Positions 42,053 to 48,337 of a DNA stretch of 48,337 nt are shown one piece after another. The DNA lies in the NCBI GenBank assembly GCA_937915145.1, contig CALDNT010000035.1, positions 1 to 48,337 on the forward strand, in the 5' to 3' direction. Numbering within the stretch: position 1 is the first letter of the stretch; each line of letters starts with the position of its first letter. The stretch comes from an uncultured Reyranella sp. (GTDB lineage: Bacteria > Pseudomonadota > Alphaproteobacteria > Reyranellales > Reyranellaceae). A model generated the notes under the pieces. It was not told the origin of the DNA. It saw only the letters and a program-made list of their open reading frames with translations, and did no database searches. The position numbers and the translations under genes are program-made.

Positions 42053-42951
42053 CGCCTCTCGCTGCGGGGATCGAGTGCGTCCTGCAGGCCGTCGCCGACG
42101 AAATTGAAGGCGATCACGGTCAGAAAGATCAGCAGGCCCGGCCACACGGCGAGCATCGGCGCCTGCTGCAGCAGTTCCTGCGCGCCCGTCAGCATGTTGC
42201 CCCAGCTCGCGGCGGGCGGCTGCGTGCCGAGCCCGAGAAAGGACAGGGTCGACTCGAAAAGGATGAGGGCGCCGACCGACATGGTGGTGGCGACCACCAG
42301 CGAACCGGCGGCGTTGGGCAGGATATGGCGGAACATGATGCGGGCGGGTTGCGCGCCCAGGGCCTGAGCGGCGCGGGTGAAATCGCGTGCCTTGAGCGAC
42401 AGCGTCTCGGCGCGCACCAGCCGGGCGACGGTCGTCCAGCCGGTCAGCGCCACGATGACGACGATCCGGTAGAGCGAGAAGGACTCCGACTGCGCGATCT
42501 CGGCCGGGATGCCGATCTTGCGCGGGTCGATGGCGGCCAGAACGATCAGCAGGGGCAGCAACGGCAGGGAGATGACGCCGTCGGTGAACCGCATCAGAAA
42601 GCCATCGAGACGGCCGCCGAGGTAACCGGCAACGACCCCGACGGCGGCCCCCAGGATAGCCGACAGTACCGCGCCGGACAGGCCAACCAGCAGCGAGACC
42701 CGGCCGCCATCGAGCAGACGCTGGAAGAGGTCGCGGCCGAGGTCGTCGGTGCCCAGCCAGTACTCGGCCGAGGGTGGCTCGAAGCGGCGAAAGAGGTCGG
42801 TCGTCGCCGGATCGACGCCGCGGAGGGCGGCGATCAGCGGCGCGAAAAGCGACAGCAGGACCAGCACCACGAGGAATATCAGGGAGGTCCGCGCCAGCCG
42901 ATGGCGGGTGAGCCGGGTCCAGACCCGTCGGCGTGGACTGGCCGCCGTCAC
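42049..42951 (-). CDS. peptide-type ABC transporter permease (DppC-like), second cluster
   Basis: 300 residues starting at GTG 42951, overlapping the stop of the preceding permease by three or four bases (GTGA). The open frame continues far upstream but that part is antisense-frame of the DppB-like gene. It shows an OppC_N-type start, GTDDLGRDLFQRLLDGGRVSLL and an EAA loop SLKARDFTRAAQALGAQPARIMFRHILPN. It is half of a second channel. No ATPase gene accompanies this cluster. Confidence 0.9.
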   Translation of the reverse strand: MTAASPRRRVWTRLTRHRLARTSLIFLVVLVLLSLFAPLIAALRGVDPATTDLFRRFEPPSAEYWLGTDDLGRDLFQRLLDGGRVSLLVGLSGAVLSAILGAAVGVVAGYLGGRLDGFLMRFTDGVISLPLLPLLIVLAAIDPRKIGIPAEIAQSESFSLYRIVVIVALTGWTTVARLVRAETLSLKARDFTRAAQALGAQPARIMFRHILPNAAGSLVVATTMSVGALILFESTLSFLGLGTQPPAASWGNMLTGAQELLQQAPMLAVWPGLLIFLTVIAFNFVGDGLQDALDPRSERR

Positions 42952-43928
42952 CTGGCGTCCCCGGCGATCGACACGCGCGGATCGATCCAGACATAGCCGA
43001 GGTCGGCTGCCAGATTGCCGGCCATGGTGGCGAGTGTGGCGATCAGCAAGCCGACAAGGGCAAGATTGTAGTCGTTGTCGAGGATCGCCTGGTAGATCGC
43101 CCTGCCCATGCCCGGCCAGGCGAACATCGTTTCGGTGATCAGGGCTCCCGAAACCAGGCCGCCAAAGGACAGGGCCAGCACGGTCAGCACGGGGGCCAGT
43201 GCGTTGCTGAAGGCGTGCCCCCACAGCACGGTGCGTTCGGGCGCGCCCTTGGCCCGCGCTGTGCGGATGTAGTCCTGGCGCAGGATCTCGATCATGGCGC
43301 CGCGCATGTAGCGCGTGTACGCACCGAGCTGGACCAGCGTCAGTGTCGCCGCCGGAAGTGCGAGATGGCGGAGCTGTTCGCCGAGTGCGGTGAACCACGG
43401 CGTCCCGGGCCGCGGGTCGGCCATCCCGCCCGCCGGCAACCATCCGAGGAAAACCGCGAAGAAGGTGATGAACAGCAGCGCCAGCCAGAACGGCGGCGCC
43501 GAGATGCCGGCGAAACACAGCAGGTTGATCAGGTAGTCGGTGCGGCTGCGTGGCCGGGTCGCGGCCCAGATGCCGAGCGGCAGGGCGATCGCCGTGGCCA
43601 GGACGAAGGCCGTACCGGCGAGCACCACCGTGTTCAGCAGCCTCGGCCACAGGACGGAGAGCACGGGCTGGGCGAAGGAGCGCGAATATCCGAAGTTGCC
43701 CTGCAGCGCTTGCAGTGCCCAGGCGAGGTATCGCTCGAACAGCGGCTTGTCGAGGCCGTAGACGGCGCGCAGCCGGGCCGCATCGGCGCTGGTCATCTGC
43801 GGATCGCCCGCGATCATCATGTCGATCGGATCGCCCGGCATCAGGCCGATCAACACGTAGACGACGAAGCTCATCAGCACGAGCGTGACGGCCGTCTGCG
43901 CGGCGCGGGCGGCCAGATAGCGACTCAT
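42948..43928 (-). CDS. peptide-type ABC transporter permease (DppB-like), second cluster
   Basis: 326 residues beginning MSRYLAARAAQTAVTLVLMSFVVYVLIGLMPGDP, the characteristic DppB/OppB opening, with six membrane segments and an EAA loop RQDYIRTARAKGAPERTVLWGHAFSN. It lies four bases downstream of the GNAT gene and overlaps the DppC-like gene. Confidence 0.91.
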   Translation of the reverse strand: MSRYLAARAAQTAVTLVLMSFVVYVLIGLMPGDPIDMMIAGDPQMTSADAARLRAVYGLDKPLFERYLAWALQALQGNFGYSRSFAQPVLSVLWPRLLNTVVLAGTAFVLATAIALPLGIWAATRPRSRTDYLINLLCFAGISAPPFWLALLFITFFAVFLGWLPAGGMADPRPGTPWFTALGEQLRHLALPAATLTLVQLGAYTRYMRGAMIEILRQDYIRTARAKGAPERTVLWGHAFSNALAPVLTVLALSFGGLVSGALITETMFAWPGMGRAIYQAILDNDYNLALVGLLIATLATMAGNLAADLGYVWIDPRVSIAGDAR

Positions 43929-43932
43929 GCCG

Positions 43933-44520
43933 TCATGTCGAATGCGCGGCCAGGCGCTTTTCCAGGTCCGCTTTTACCGTTGGCCAATCGGTGTCGATGA
44001 TCGAAAAGAAGATCGAATCGCGGACATGGCCATCAGCCATGATCAAGTGCTTGCGGAAGATGCCTTCCTGGCGGGCGCCGAGTTTCAGGATGGCGGCGCG
44101 GCTGCGCAGGTTGCGCAGGTCGGTCTTGTATTCGACGCGATGGAAGCCGAGCGTATCGAAGGCATGGCCCATCAGCAGGAGCTTGCACTCGGGATTGACG
44201 GGGCCACCCCAGGTCGAGGGCTCGTACCAAGTCGCGCCGATCTCGAGTTTCTTGTGTGCTTCCTCGATGTTGAGGTAGCGCGTCATGCCGACGTAGCGTT
44301 GGCCGGACTTCAGCCATACGGCGAAAGCCCGTTCCTGTGGGCCGGCGCAACGCGTCAGCGCATTGTCGATATAGGGATCGTACAGCGGCCCCAGCGCCGA
44401 GGTCGTGACCGCGAAGATCTCGGGATGCTGCGCCACCGGCCGGATGGCTTCGCGATGGCGTTCAGCGAGTGGCTCCAGGCGGACGAATTTGCCGTCGAGC
44501 GCGACCTTTCCGAGGCTCAC
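43933..44520 (-). CDS. GNAT family N-acetyltransferase (RimJ/RimL-like)
   Basis: 195 residues from GTG 44520, which follows the stop of the binding-protein gene with no intervening base. The RimJ/RimL layout is visible (LDGKFVRLEPLAERHREAI at the start; ATWYEPSTWGGPVNPECKLLLMGHAF in the middle; NLRSRAAILKLGARQEGIFRKHLIM as motif A/B). It acetylates an amino group of a protein or small molecule. Its place inside a transporter operon suggests a role in acylating or detoxifying the imported compound. Confidence 0.88.
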   Translation of the reverse strand: MSLGKVALDGKFVRLEPLAERHREAIRPVAQHPEIFAVTTSALGPLYDPYIDNALTRCAGPQERAFAVWLKSGQRYVGMTRYLNIEEAHKKLEIGATWYEPSTWGGPVNPECKLLLMGHAFDTLGFHRVEYKTDLRNLRSRAAILKLGARQEGIFRKHLIMADGHVRDSIFFSIIDTDWPTVKADLEKRLAAHST

Positions 44521-46170
44521 CTAGTTCTCCCAGCGCCACTGTTCGACCCACAGGGTCGAGCTATTGAGGGTGCCGGTTGGTACGACCCCCTTGAGCGGTT
44601 TGGGGATCACGAAGGGATCGACCCGGAAGAACAGCGGCAGTACCGGCAGGTCGTCGGCATGGATGCGCTGGATGTCGGCGAACAGCGCCCGGCGCTTGTC
44701 GGCATCTAGGGCCCGTTCGGCGGCATCGAGCGCCTTGTCCATCTCGGGGTTGGCGTAGCCGGGGTAGTTCTGGCCGCTCCAGGCGTTTTCTGCGGAAGGA
44801 ATCTCGGTCGAATAGAGCGTCGACCGCGGCACGCCGCCCGGCTGCTGGACCCAGGCGTACATGGCGAGGGCGGGAAACTGCCGCCGGTTCAGTCCTTCCG
44901 AGAATATGCGCGGCGGCTCGGCCTTGATGCGCAGTTCAATGCCAACCTGGCGCAACTGGCTCTGGATGACCTGGGCCACCAGTTCGCGCACCCGATTGCC
45001 GGCGGTCGTGGTGATCTCGATCGAAAAGCGCTCGCCTTGGCCGTCGTGGCGCACGCCGTTCTTGATCGTGGTGAAGCCGGCTTCGTCCAGGAGCTTGCGT
45101 GCCGCCGCCGGATCGTAGCCATACCGCCGCGCGCCCGGGCTGAACATCGGGTCGAGCGGGCTGATCGGGCCGTCGGCGATCGGCTGTTTGCCCTCGAACA
45201 GTTTTTCGGAGATCGCCTTGCGGTCGATGGCAAGCAGCATCGCCTGGCGCACGCGTCGGTCAGCAAACAGTCTGTTGTCGAGCTTGACGTCGATGTGTTC
45301 GTAGATCAGCGCCGGCTTGTAGATGACGTTGTATTTGTCCTTGTGGCGCTTGTCGAAAGCCAGCGCCTGGTCGAGCGACAGTCCAAGCTCGCCCAGGACA
45401 TAATCGACGTTGCCCGACAGCAGGTTGGCTTCCAGGGCTGCCGTGTTTTCAATGATCTTGACCACGATGCGCTTGAAGTGCGGCTTCTCGCCGGTCCAGG
45501 TCTGGTTGTGCTCCAGCGTGATGCGGCTGCCGGGTACGATTTCGACGATGCGGAAAGGGCCGAAGGCAAGGCCGGGATTGGTCGAGTCGGTATCGTACGC
45601 GGTCTTGTTGCGATACTCGGCAGGATTGGCGTCGAAGATCGGCTTTTCGATGTGCGCCGGCAGGAGGGTGAGGCCGAGGCTGTTGTAGTCGAAGGTGATG
45701 CGGTCGATCGTCATGGTGAACCGGCGGTCGTCCTTGACGTCGAGCTTCAGCACGCGCTTGTAGCCCTCCGACGAGGCGACGCCGGACAGCGGGTGCTTGC
45801 CGACTTCGTAGGTGAAGACCACATCGTGCGAGGTGACCGGTGTGCCATCACCCCAGCGCAGCTTCCGCAGCTCGACATCGATCTCCATGCCCTTGGTGCC
45901 GTCGGGCAGGTCGATCGTCCGTGCCTTGCCGTTCTCCAGGGTCGGAAGCTCGGCGCAGGCCAGGCAGACCAGTTTCCAGTTCGCGTCGTAGGCCGTCAGC
46001 GGCCGCGCCGTCATGTTGGATATCAACGACTTGGCCAGCATCGAACTGATCAGCGGATTCCAGGTGCCCGGCGTCTGCGTCATGGCAACCACCAGCTCGT
46101 CCTTGGCATGGGCCGGCAGGACGAGGGCACAGAACGACAGGGCAACCGAGAGGAAAAGGCGGCGGATCAT
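44521..46170 (-). CDS. peptide-type ABC transporter substrate-binding protein (SBP_bac_5), second cluster
   Basis: 549 residues from ATG at 46170 (MIRRLFLSVALSFCALVLPAHA), giving a typical Sec signal peptide. The mature fold is the Opp/Dpp type with LRKLRWGDGTPVTSHDVVFTYE and NPGLAFGPFRIVEIVPGSRITLEHN. It is the periplasmic receptor for the second transporter. It lies 59 bp downstream of pyrE on the same strand and may be cotranscribed with it. Ligand unknown. Confidence 0.92.
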   Translation of the reverse strand: MIRRLFLSVALSFCALVLPAHAKDELVVAMTQTPGTWNPLISSMLAKSLISNMTARPLTAYDANWKLVCLACAELPTLENGKARTIDLPDGTKGMEIDVELRKLRWGDGTPVTSHDVVFTYEVGKHPLSGVASSEGYKRVLKLDVKDDRRFTMTIDRITFDYNSLGLTLLPAHIEKPIFDANPAEYRNKTAYDTDSTNPGLAFGPFRIVEIVPGSRITLEHNQTWTGEKPHFKRIVVKIIENTAALEANLLSGNVDYVLGELGLSLDQALAFDKRHKDKYNVIYKPALIYEHIDVKLDNRLFADRRVRQAMLLAIDRKAISEKLFEGKQPIADGPISPLDPMFSPGARRYGYDPAAARKLLDEAGFTTIKNGVRHDGQGERFSIEITTTAGNRVRELVAQVIQSQLRQVGIELRIKAEPPRIFSEGLNRRQFPALAMYAWVQQPGGVPRSTLYSTEIPSAENAWSGQNYPGYANPEMDKALDAAERALDADKRRALFADIQRIHADDLPVLPLFFRVDPFVIPKPLKGVVPTGTLNSSTLWVEQWRWEN

Positions 46171-46229
46171 GTCCGCCGCACCGTCGCATTGCGAAGAGTC
46201 CGAGGCAACCGCCTCGCCGAAACCGCTGG

Positions 46230-47012
46230 CTAGCGGCCGAGCATCGGCCGGGGTGCCGGCGGCCGGCCGCCATGATTGGCCGACCACTGTTCCGGTGCCT
46301 CGAGGAAGGCTCGGGTCTCGGTAAGGCCGCGCTCGTCGAAGTACTTGTGCTTCTGGGCCGCTTCCAAGGCATCCCACCAGGTCGCCAGCGCATGCAGCTT
46401 GACGCCGCCGGCGGCCAGCATCTCGATGCTCTGGGGGAAAATGCCGTAGTGGAAGATCACGAAGCAATCCGTCACCTTGGCTTCGGCCTTCTTCAATGCC
46501 TCGATGAAAACCAGCTTGCTGCCGCCATCGGTGGCGAGATCCTCGACCAGCAGGACGCGCTTGCCGGGCTTGAGGTCGCCCTCGATCTGGGCCATGCGGC
46601 CGAAGCCCTTGGGCTCCTTGCGGACATAGATCATCGGCTTCTTGGCAAGGGCCGCCAGGAACGCGGCGAACGGGATGCCTGCGGTTTCACCGCCCGCCAC
46701 GACGTCGATCTTGTTCCAGCCGATGTCCTTGTCGATCATCTTGAGCGCGTGGCTCATGATCTTCGTGCGGGCTTCGGGAAAGGAGATGAGCTTTCGGCAA
46801 TCGATGTAGACCGGGCTCGCCCGCCCCGAGGTAAAGATATACGGGTTGTCGGGCCGACAATGGATAGCTTCGATATCGAGCAGCAGGCGCGCGGTTTCGC
46901 GCGCCGATGCCGTGCCGCTGGTCCGGGCCGATGCCGCGGTTCCATTGAGCTTTCCGGCCGGCTTGTCCACAGGTGAAGTGCCGGGCGACTTTGCTTTCTT
47001 CTTCGCCGCCAT
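46230..47012 (-). CDS. pyrE: orotate phosphoribosyltransferase
   Basis: 260 residues from ATG at 47012, which has GGGGGA ahead of it. The first 45 or so residues are a Lys/Ala/Ser-rich extension (MAAKKKAKSPG...), longer than in E. coli PyrE. The PRPP-binding motif is VLLVEDLATDGGSK (about residue 160-175), preceded by MIYVRKEPKGFGRMAQIEG. It converts orotate and PRPP to OMP in pyrimidine synthesis. It lies between the TRIC channel gene and the second transporter cluster. Confidence 0.93.
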   Translation of the reverse strand: MAAKKKAKSPGTSPVDKPAGKLNGTAASARTSGTASARETARLLLDIEAIHCRPDNPYIFTSGRASPVYIDCRKLISFPEARTKIMSHALKMIDKDIGWNKIDVVAGGETAGIPFAAFLAALAKKPMIYVRKEPKGFGRMAQIEGDLKPGKRVLLVEDLATDGGSKLVFIEALKKAEAKVTDCFVIFHYGIFPQSIEMLAAGGVKLHALATWWDALEAAQKHKYFDERGLTETRAFLEAPEQWSANHGGRPPAPRPMLGR

Positions 47013-47123
47013 GCTGCTTTTCCCCCACGCCGCTTGCGACAAAATGACGGCCGTGTGTTTAGCGTTCATCCACAGGACCGGCAAGAGCGCCAGGTGGGAT
47101 TCAGCCGTCCGCTTGTGTCGAAT

Positions 47124-47762
47124 TCAGTCAGTCTTCTTAAGAGACTTACGTATTGCCGCGGCAGTAGGCAGACGCCACCCCCGGTAAATCGACATCAGGC
47201 GGATGAAAAGGCAAAGACCCGCCCCGAACAGCGCGGTAGGCAGGACCGGCAATTCGGCCCAGTGACCGAAGGAAACCGTGCCAGCCCCGGCTAAAGCCGC
47301 CACGGCATAGAGCTCCGAGCGCAGCACGGACGGTATCTGCAAGGTCAACAGGTCACGAGCGACACCGCCGCCGATGCAGGTGATCATGCCCATTACCGCC
47401 GCCATCACGGGATCGAGGCCATAGGTCAGCGCTTTTTCGGTTCCGGTCACGGCGAAAAGGCATAGTCCGGCGGCATCGAACAGCAACACCGGCGTTTTCA
47501 GGCGCGCGATCAGGTCCGAGGCGATGAAGCCCAGCAGTCCGGCCGCGACGGGGGTCACCAGGTAGCGCCAGTCGGCGATGGCGGCCGGCGGCACGGCACC
47601 GATCAGCAGGTCGCGGGCAATTCCGCCGGCGACGCCGGCCGCCCAGGCGACCACCAATACCCCAAACAGGTCGAGCCGCTGGCGAACGCCACGGGTGGCG
47701 CCACTGATGGCGAACACGAAAGTGGCGCCAAGGTCCATCGCCTCGAACAGCATTGCTGTCAC
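47124..47762 (-). CDS. trimeric intracellular cation channel (TRIC) family protein
   Basis: 212 residues with seven hydrophobic segments and two repeats of the family motif GGxxRD (GGIARDLLIG, residues 46-55, and GGVARDLLT, about 132-140), which place it in the TRIC/UPF0126 (YadS-like) family. Prokaryotic TRIC proteins form trimeric potassium-permeable channels in the inner membrane. It starts at ATG 47762, divergent from the DUF1345 gene by 56 bp. Confidence 0.9.
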   Translation of the reverse strand: MTAMLFEAMDLGATFVFAISGATRGVRQRLDLFGVLVVAWAAGVAGGIARDLLIGAVPPAAIADWRYLVTPVAAGLLGFIASDLIARLKTPVLLFDAAGLCLFAVTGTEKALTYGLDPVMAAVMGMITCIGGGVARDLLTLQIPSVLRSELYAVAALAGAGTVSFGHWAELPVLPTALFGAGLCLFIRLMSIYRGWRLPTAAAIRKSLKKTD

Positions 47763-47818
47763 AATACACCAATTGCCGCCGTGCGCCGAGGTGGCAGAGT
47801 GCGGCCAGGGGAGTGCGG

Positions 47819-48337
47819 ATGGAAATGAGTTCCTTTTGGGAATCGCGGCTCTACCGCTTTGTCATTGGCCGTCGCCGCCTGCTGTCGTCGATCGCTGTTG
47901 GTCTGGTGTTGCTGACGCTGCTGCCCGGCTGGATGCGCGAAGCGACCCGCCTGCTGGTGGCCTGGGATGTTGCAACGCTCCTCTATGTCGGCCTGACCTT
48001 TTGGATGATTGTGCGCTCGACTGTCGAGACATGCCGGGCGCGGGCCGCGCAGTACGATGAAGGCGAACAGTTGATCCTGCTTATCGTGGTCGTCAGTGCA
48101 GCAGCCAGTTTCGGTGCGATTTTTGCGGAACTGGCTACGGTGAAATCCAACGGCGAAGGCTATGTCGAGTGCCTGGTGGTCTCAGGTGTCACGGTGGCAC
48201 TGTCGTGGACCTTCACGCACCTGGTTTTCACGCTGCACTATGCTCACGTCTATTATAAGCCCGACGACGATGGATCGGGGGGCCTGAGGTTTCCCGGCGA
48301 ACGCGAGCCGGACTATCGCGACTTCGTCTACTATTCC
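47819..48337 (+). CDS. DUF1345 membrane protein, 3' partial
   Basis: 173 codons are visible and the frame runs off the right edge. ATG at 47819 (or the in-frame ATG at 47825) starts a protein with at least four membrane segments and the DUF1345 landmarks THLVFTLHYAHVYY and GGLRFPGEREPDYRDFVYYS close to the edge. Members are inner-membrane proteins of unknown function. It is divergent from the TRIC gene. Confidence 0.85.
   Translation, partial: MEMSSFWESRLYRFVIGRRRLLSSIAVGLVLLTLLPGWMREATRLLVAWDVATLLYVGLTFWMIVRSTVETCRARAAQYDEGEQLILLIVVVSAAASFGAIFAELATVKSNGEGYVECLVVSGVTVALSWTFTHLVFTLHYAHVYYKPDDDGSGGLRFPGEREPDYRDFVYYS

Overview
The window looks like chromosome of a GC-rich alphaproteobacterium. 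The reasons are a C4-pathway 5-aminolevulinate synthase (hemA), a class II DAHP synthase, a tRNA-Val(CAC) with encoded CCA, and many amino-acid and peptide ABC transporters. Genus cannot be fixed from sequence alone. Most of the window is ordinary housekeeping and solute-uptake DNA, with two accessory islets.

Left part (1-16.5 kb): a 5'-truncated M81 (MlrC-like) metallopeptidase gene is coupled to a TauD/TfdA-like dioxygenase. These converge on an acetamidase/formamidase and a peroxiredoxin-like/2OG-Fe(II) oxygenase fusion. Then come tRNA-Val, a cation:proton antiporter, phosphoglycolate phosphatase divergent from glmU-glmS (UDP-GlcNAc synthesis), a seven-EF-hand exported protein, a complete branched-chain amino-acid-type ABC transporter (livG-F-H-M plus binding protein), and a four-EF-hand exported protein.

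Islet 1 (16,584-19,083): a 2,500-bp IS1595-family element with 23/24-matching terminal inverted repeats and an exact 8-bp target duplication (TCCATTTC). It sits in the divergent promoter region between the EF-hand gene and a glutathione-disulfide reductase gene. Besides the transposase it carries unrelated passenger genes: a Cas2/VapD-fold-like small protein, a 39-aa basic protein, a protein with a HEPN-like R-x4-H motif, and an antisense 74-aa protein.

Middle (19-25.7 kb): glutathione reductase-like gene, class II DAHP synthase, a dispersed palindromic repeat, nicotinate phosphoribosyltransferase, a small conserved protein, an MFS transporter and a small secreted protein.

Islet 2 (25.8-28.45 kb): a 712-aa protein whose N-terminal part resembles phage internal (ejection) virion proteins and whose last 63 residues form an HNH-like CxxC-DH-CxxC nuclease module. 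It overlaps by ATGA with a 122-aa gene that is a natural candidate for its immunity protein. The gene lies directly behind three stacked hairpins ending in an intrinsic terminator. This is the strongest candidate for an undescribed system here.

Right part (28.8-48.3 kb): hemA with an FNR/FixK-type box, a small membrane protein, a class III aminotransferase, a complete peptide-type ABC transporter followed by an M20 amidohydrolase, a DUF6671-like zinc-ribbon protein, a second copy of the palindromic repeat and a GNAT. There follows a minus-strand run: TRIC-type channel, pyrE, peptide-binding protein, GNAT, two permeases (no ATPases) and a succinylglutamate desuccinylase/aspartoacylase-type hydrolase. 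The window ends inside a DUF1345 membrane protein. Taken together, the right part suggests uptake of small amidated or acylated peptides followed by intracellular hydrolysis.
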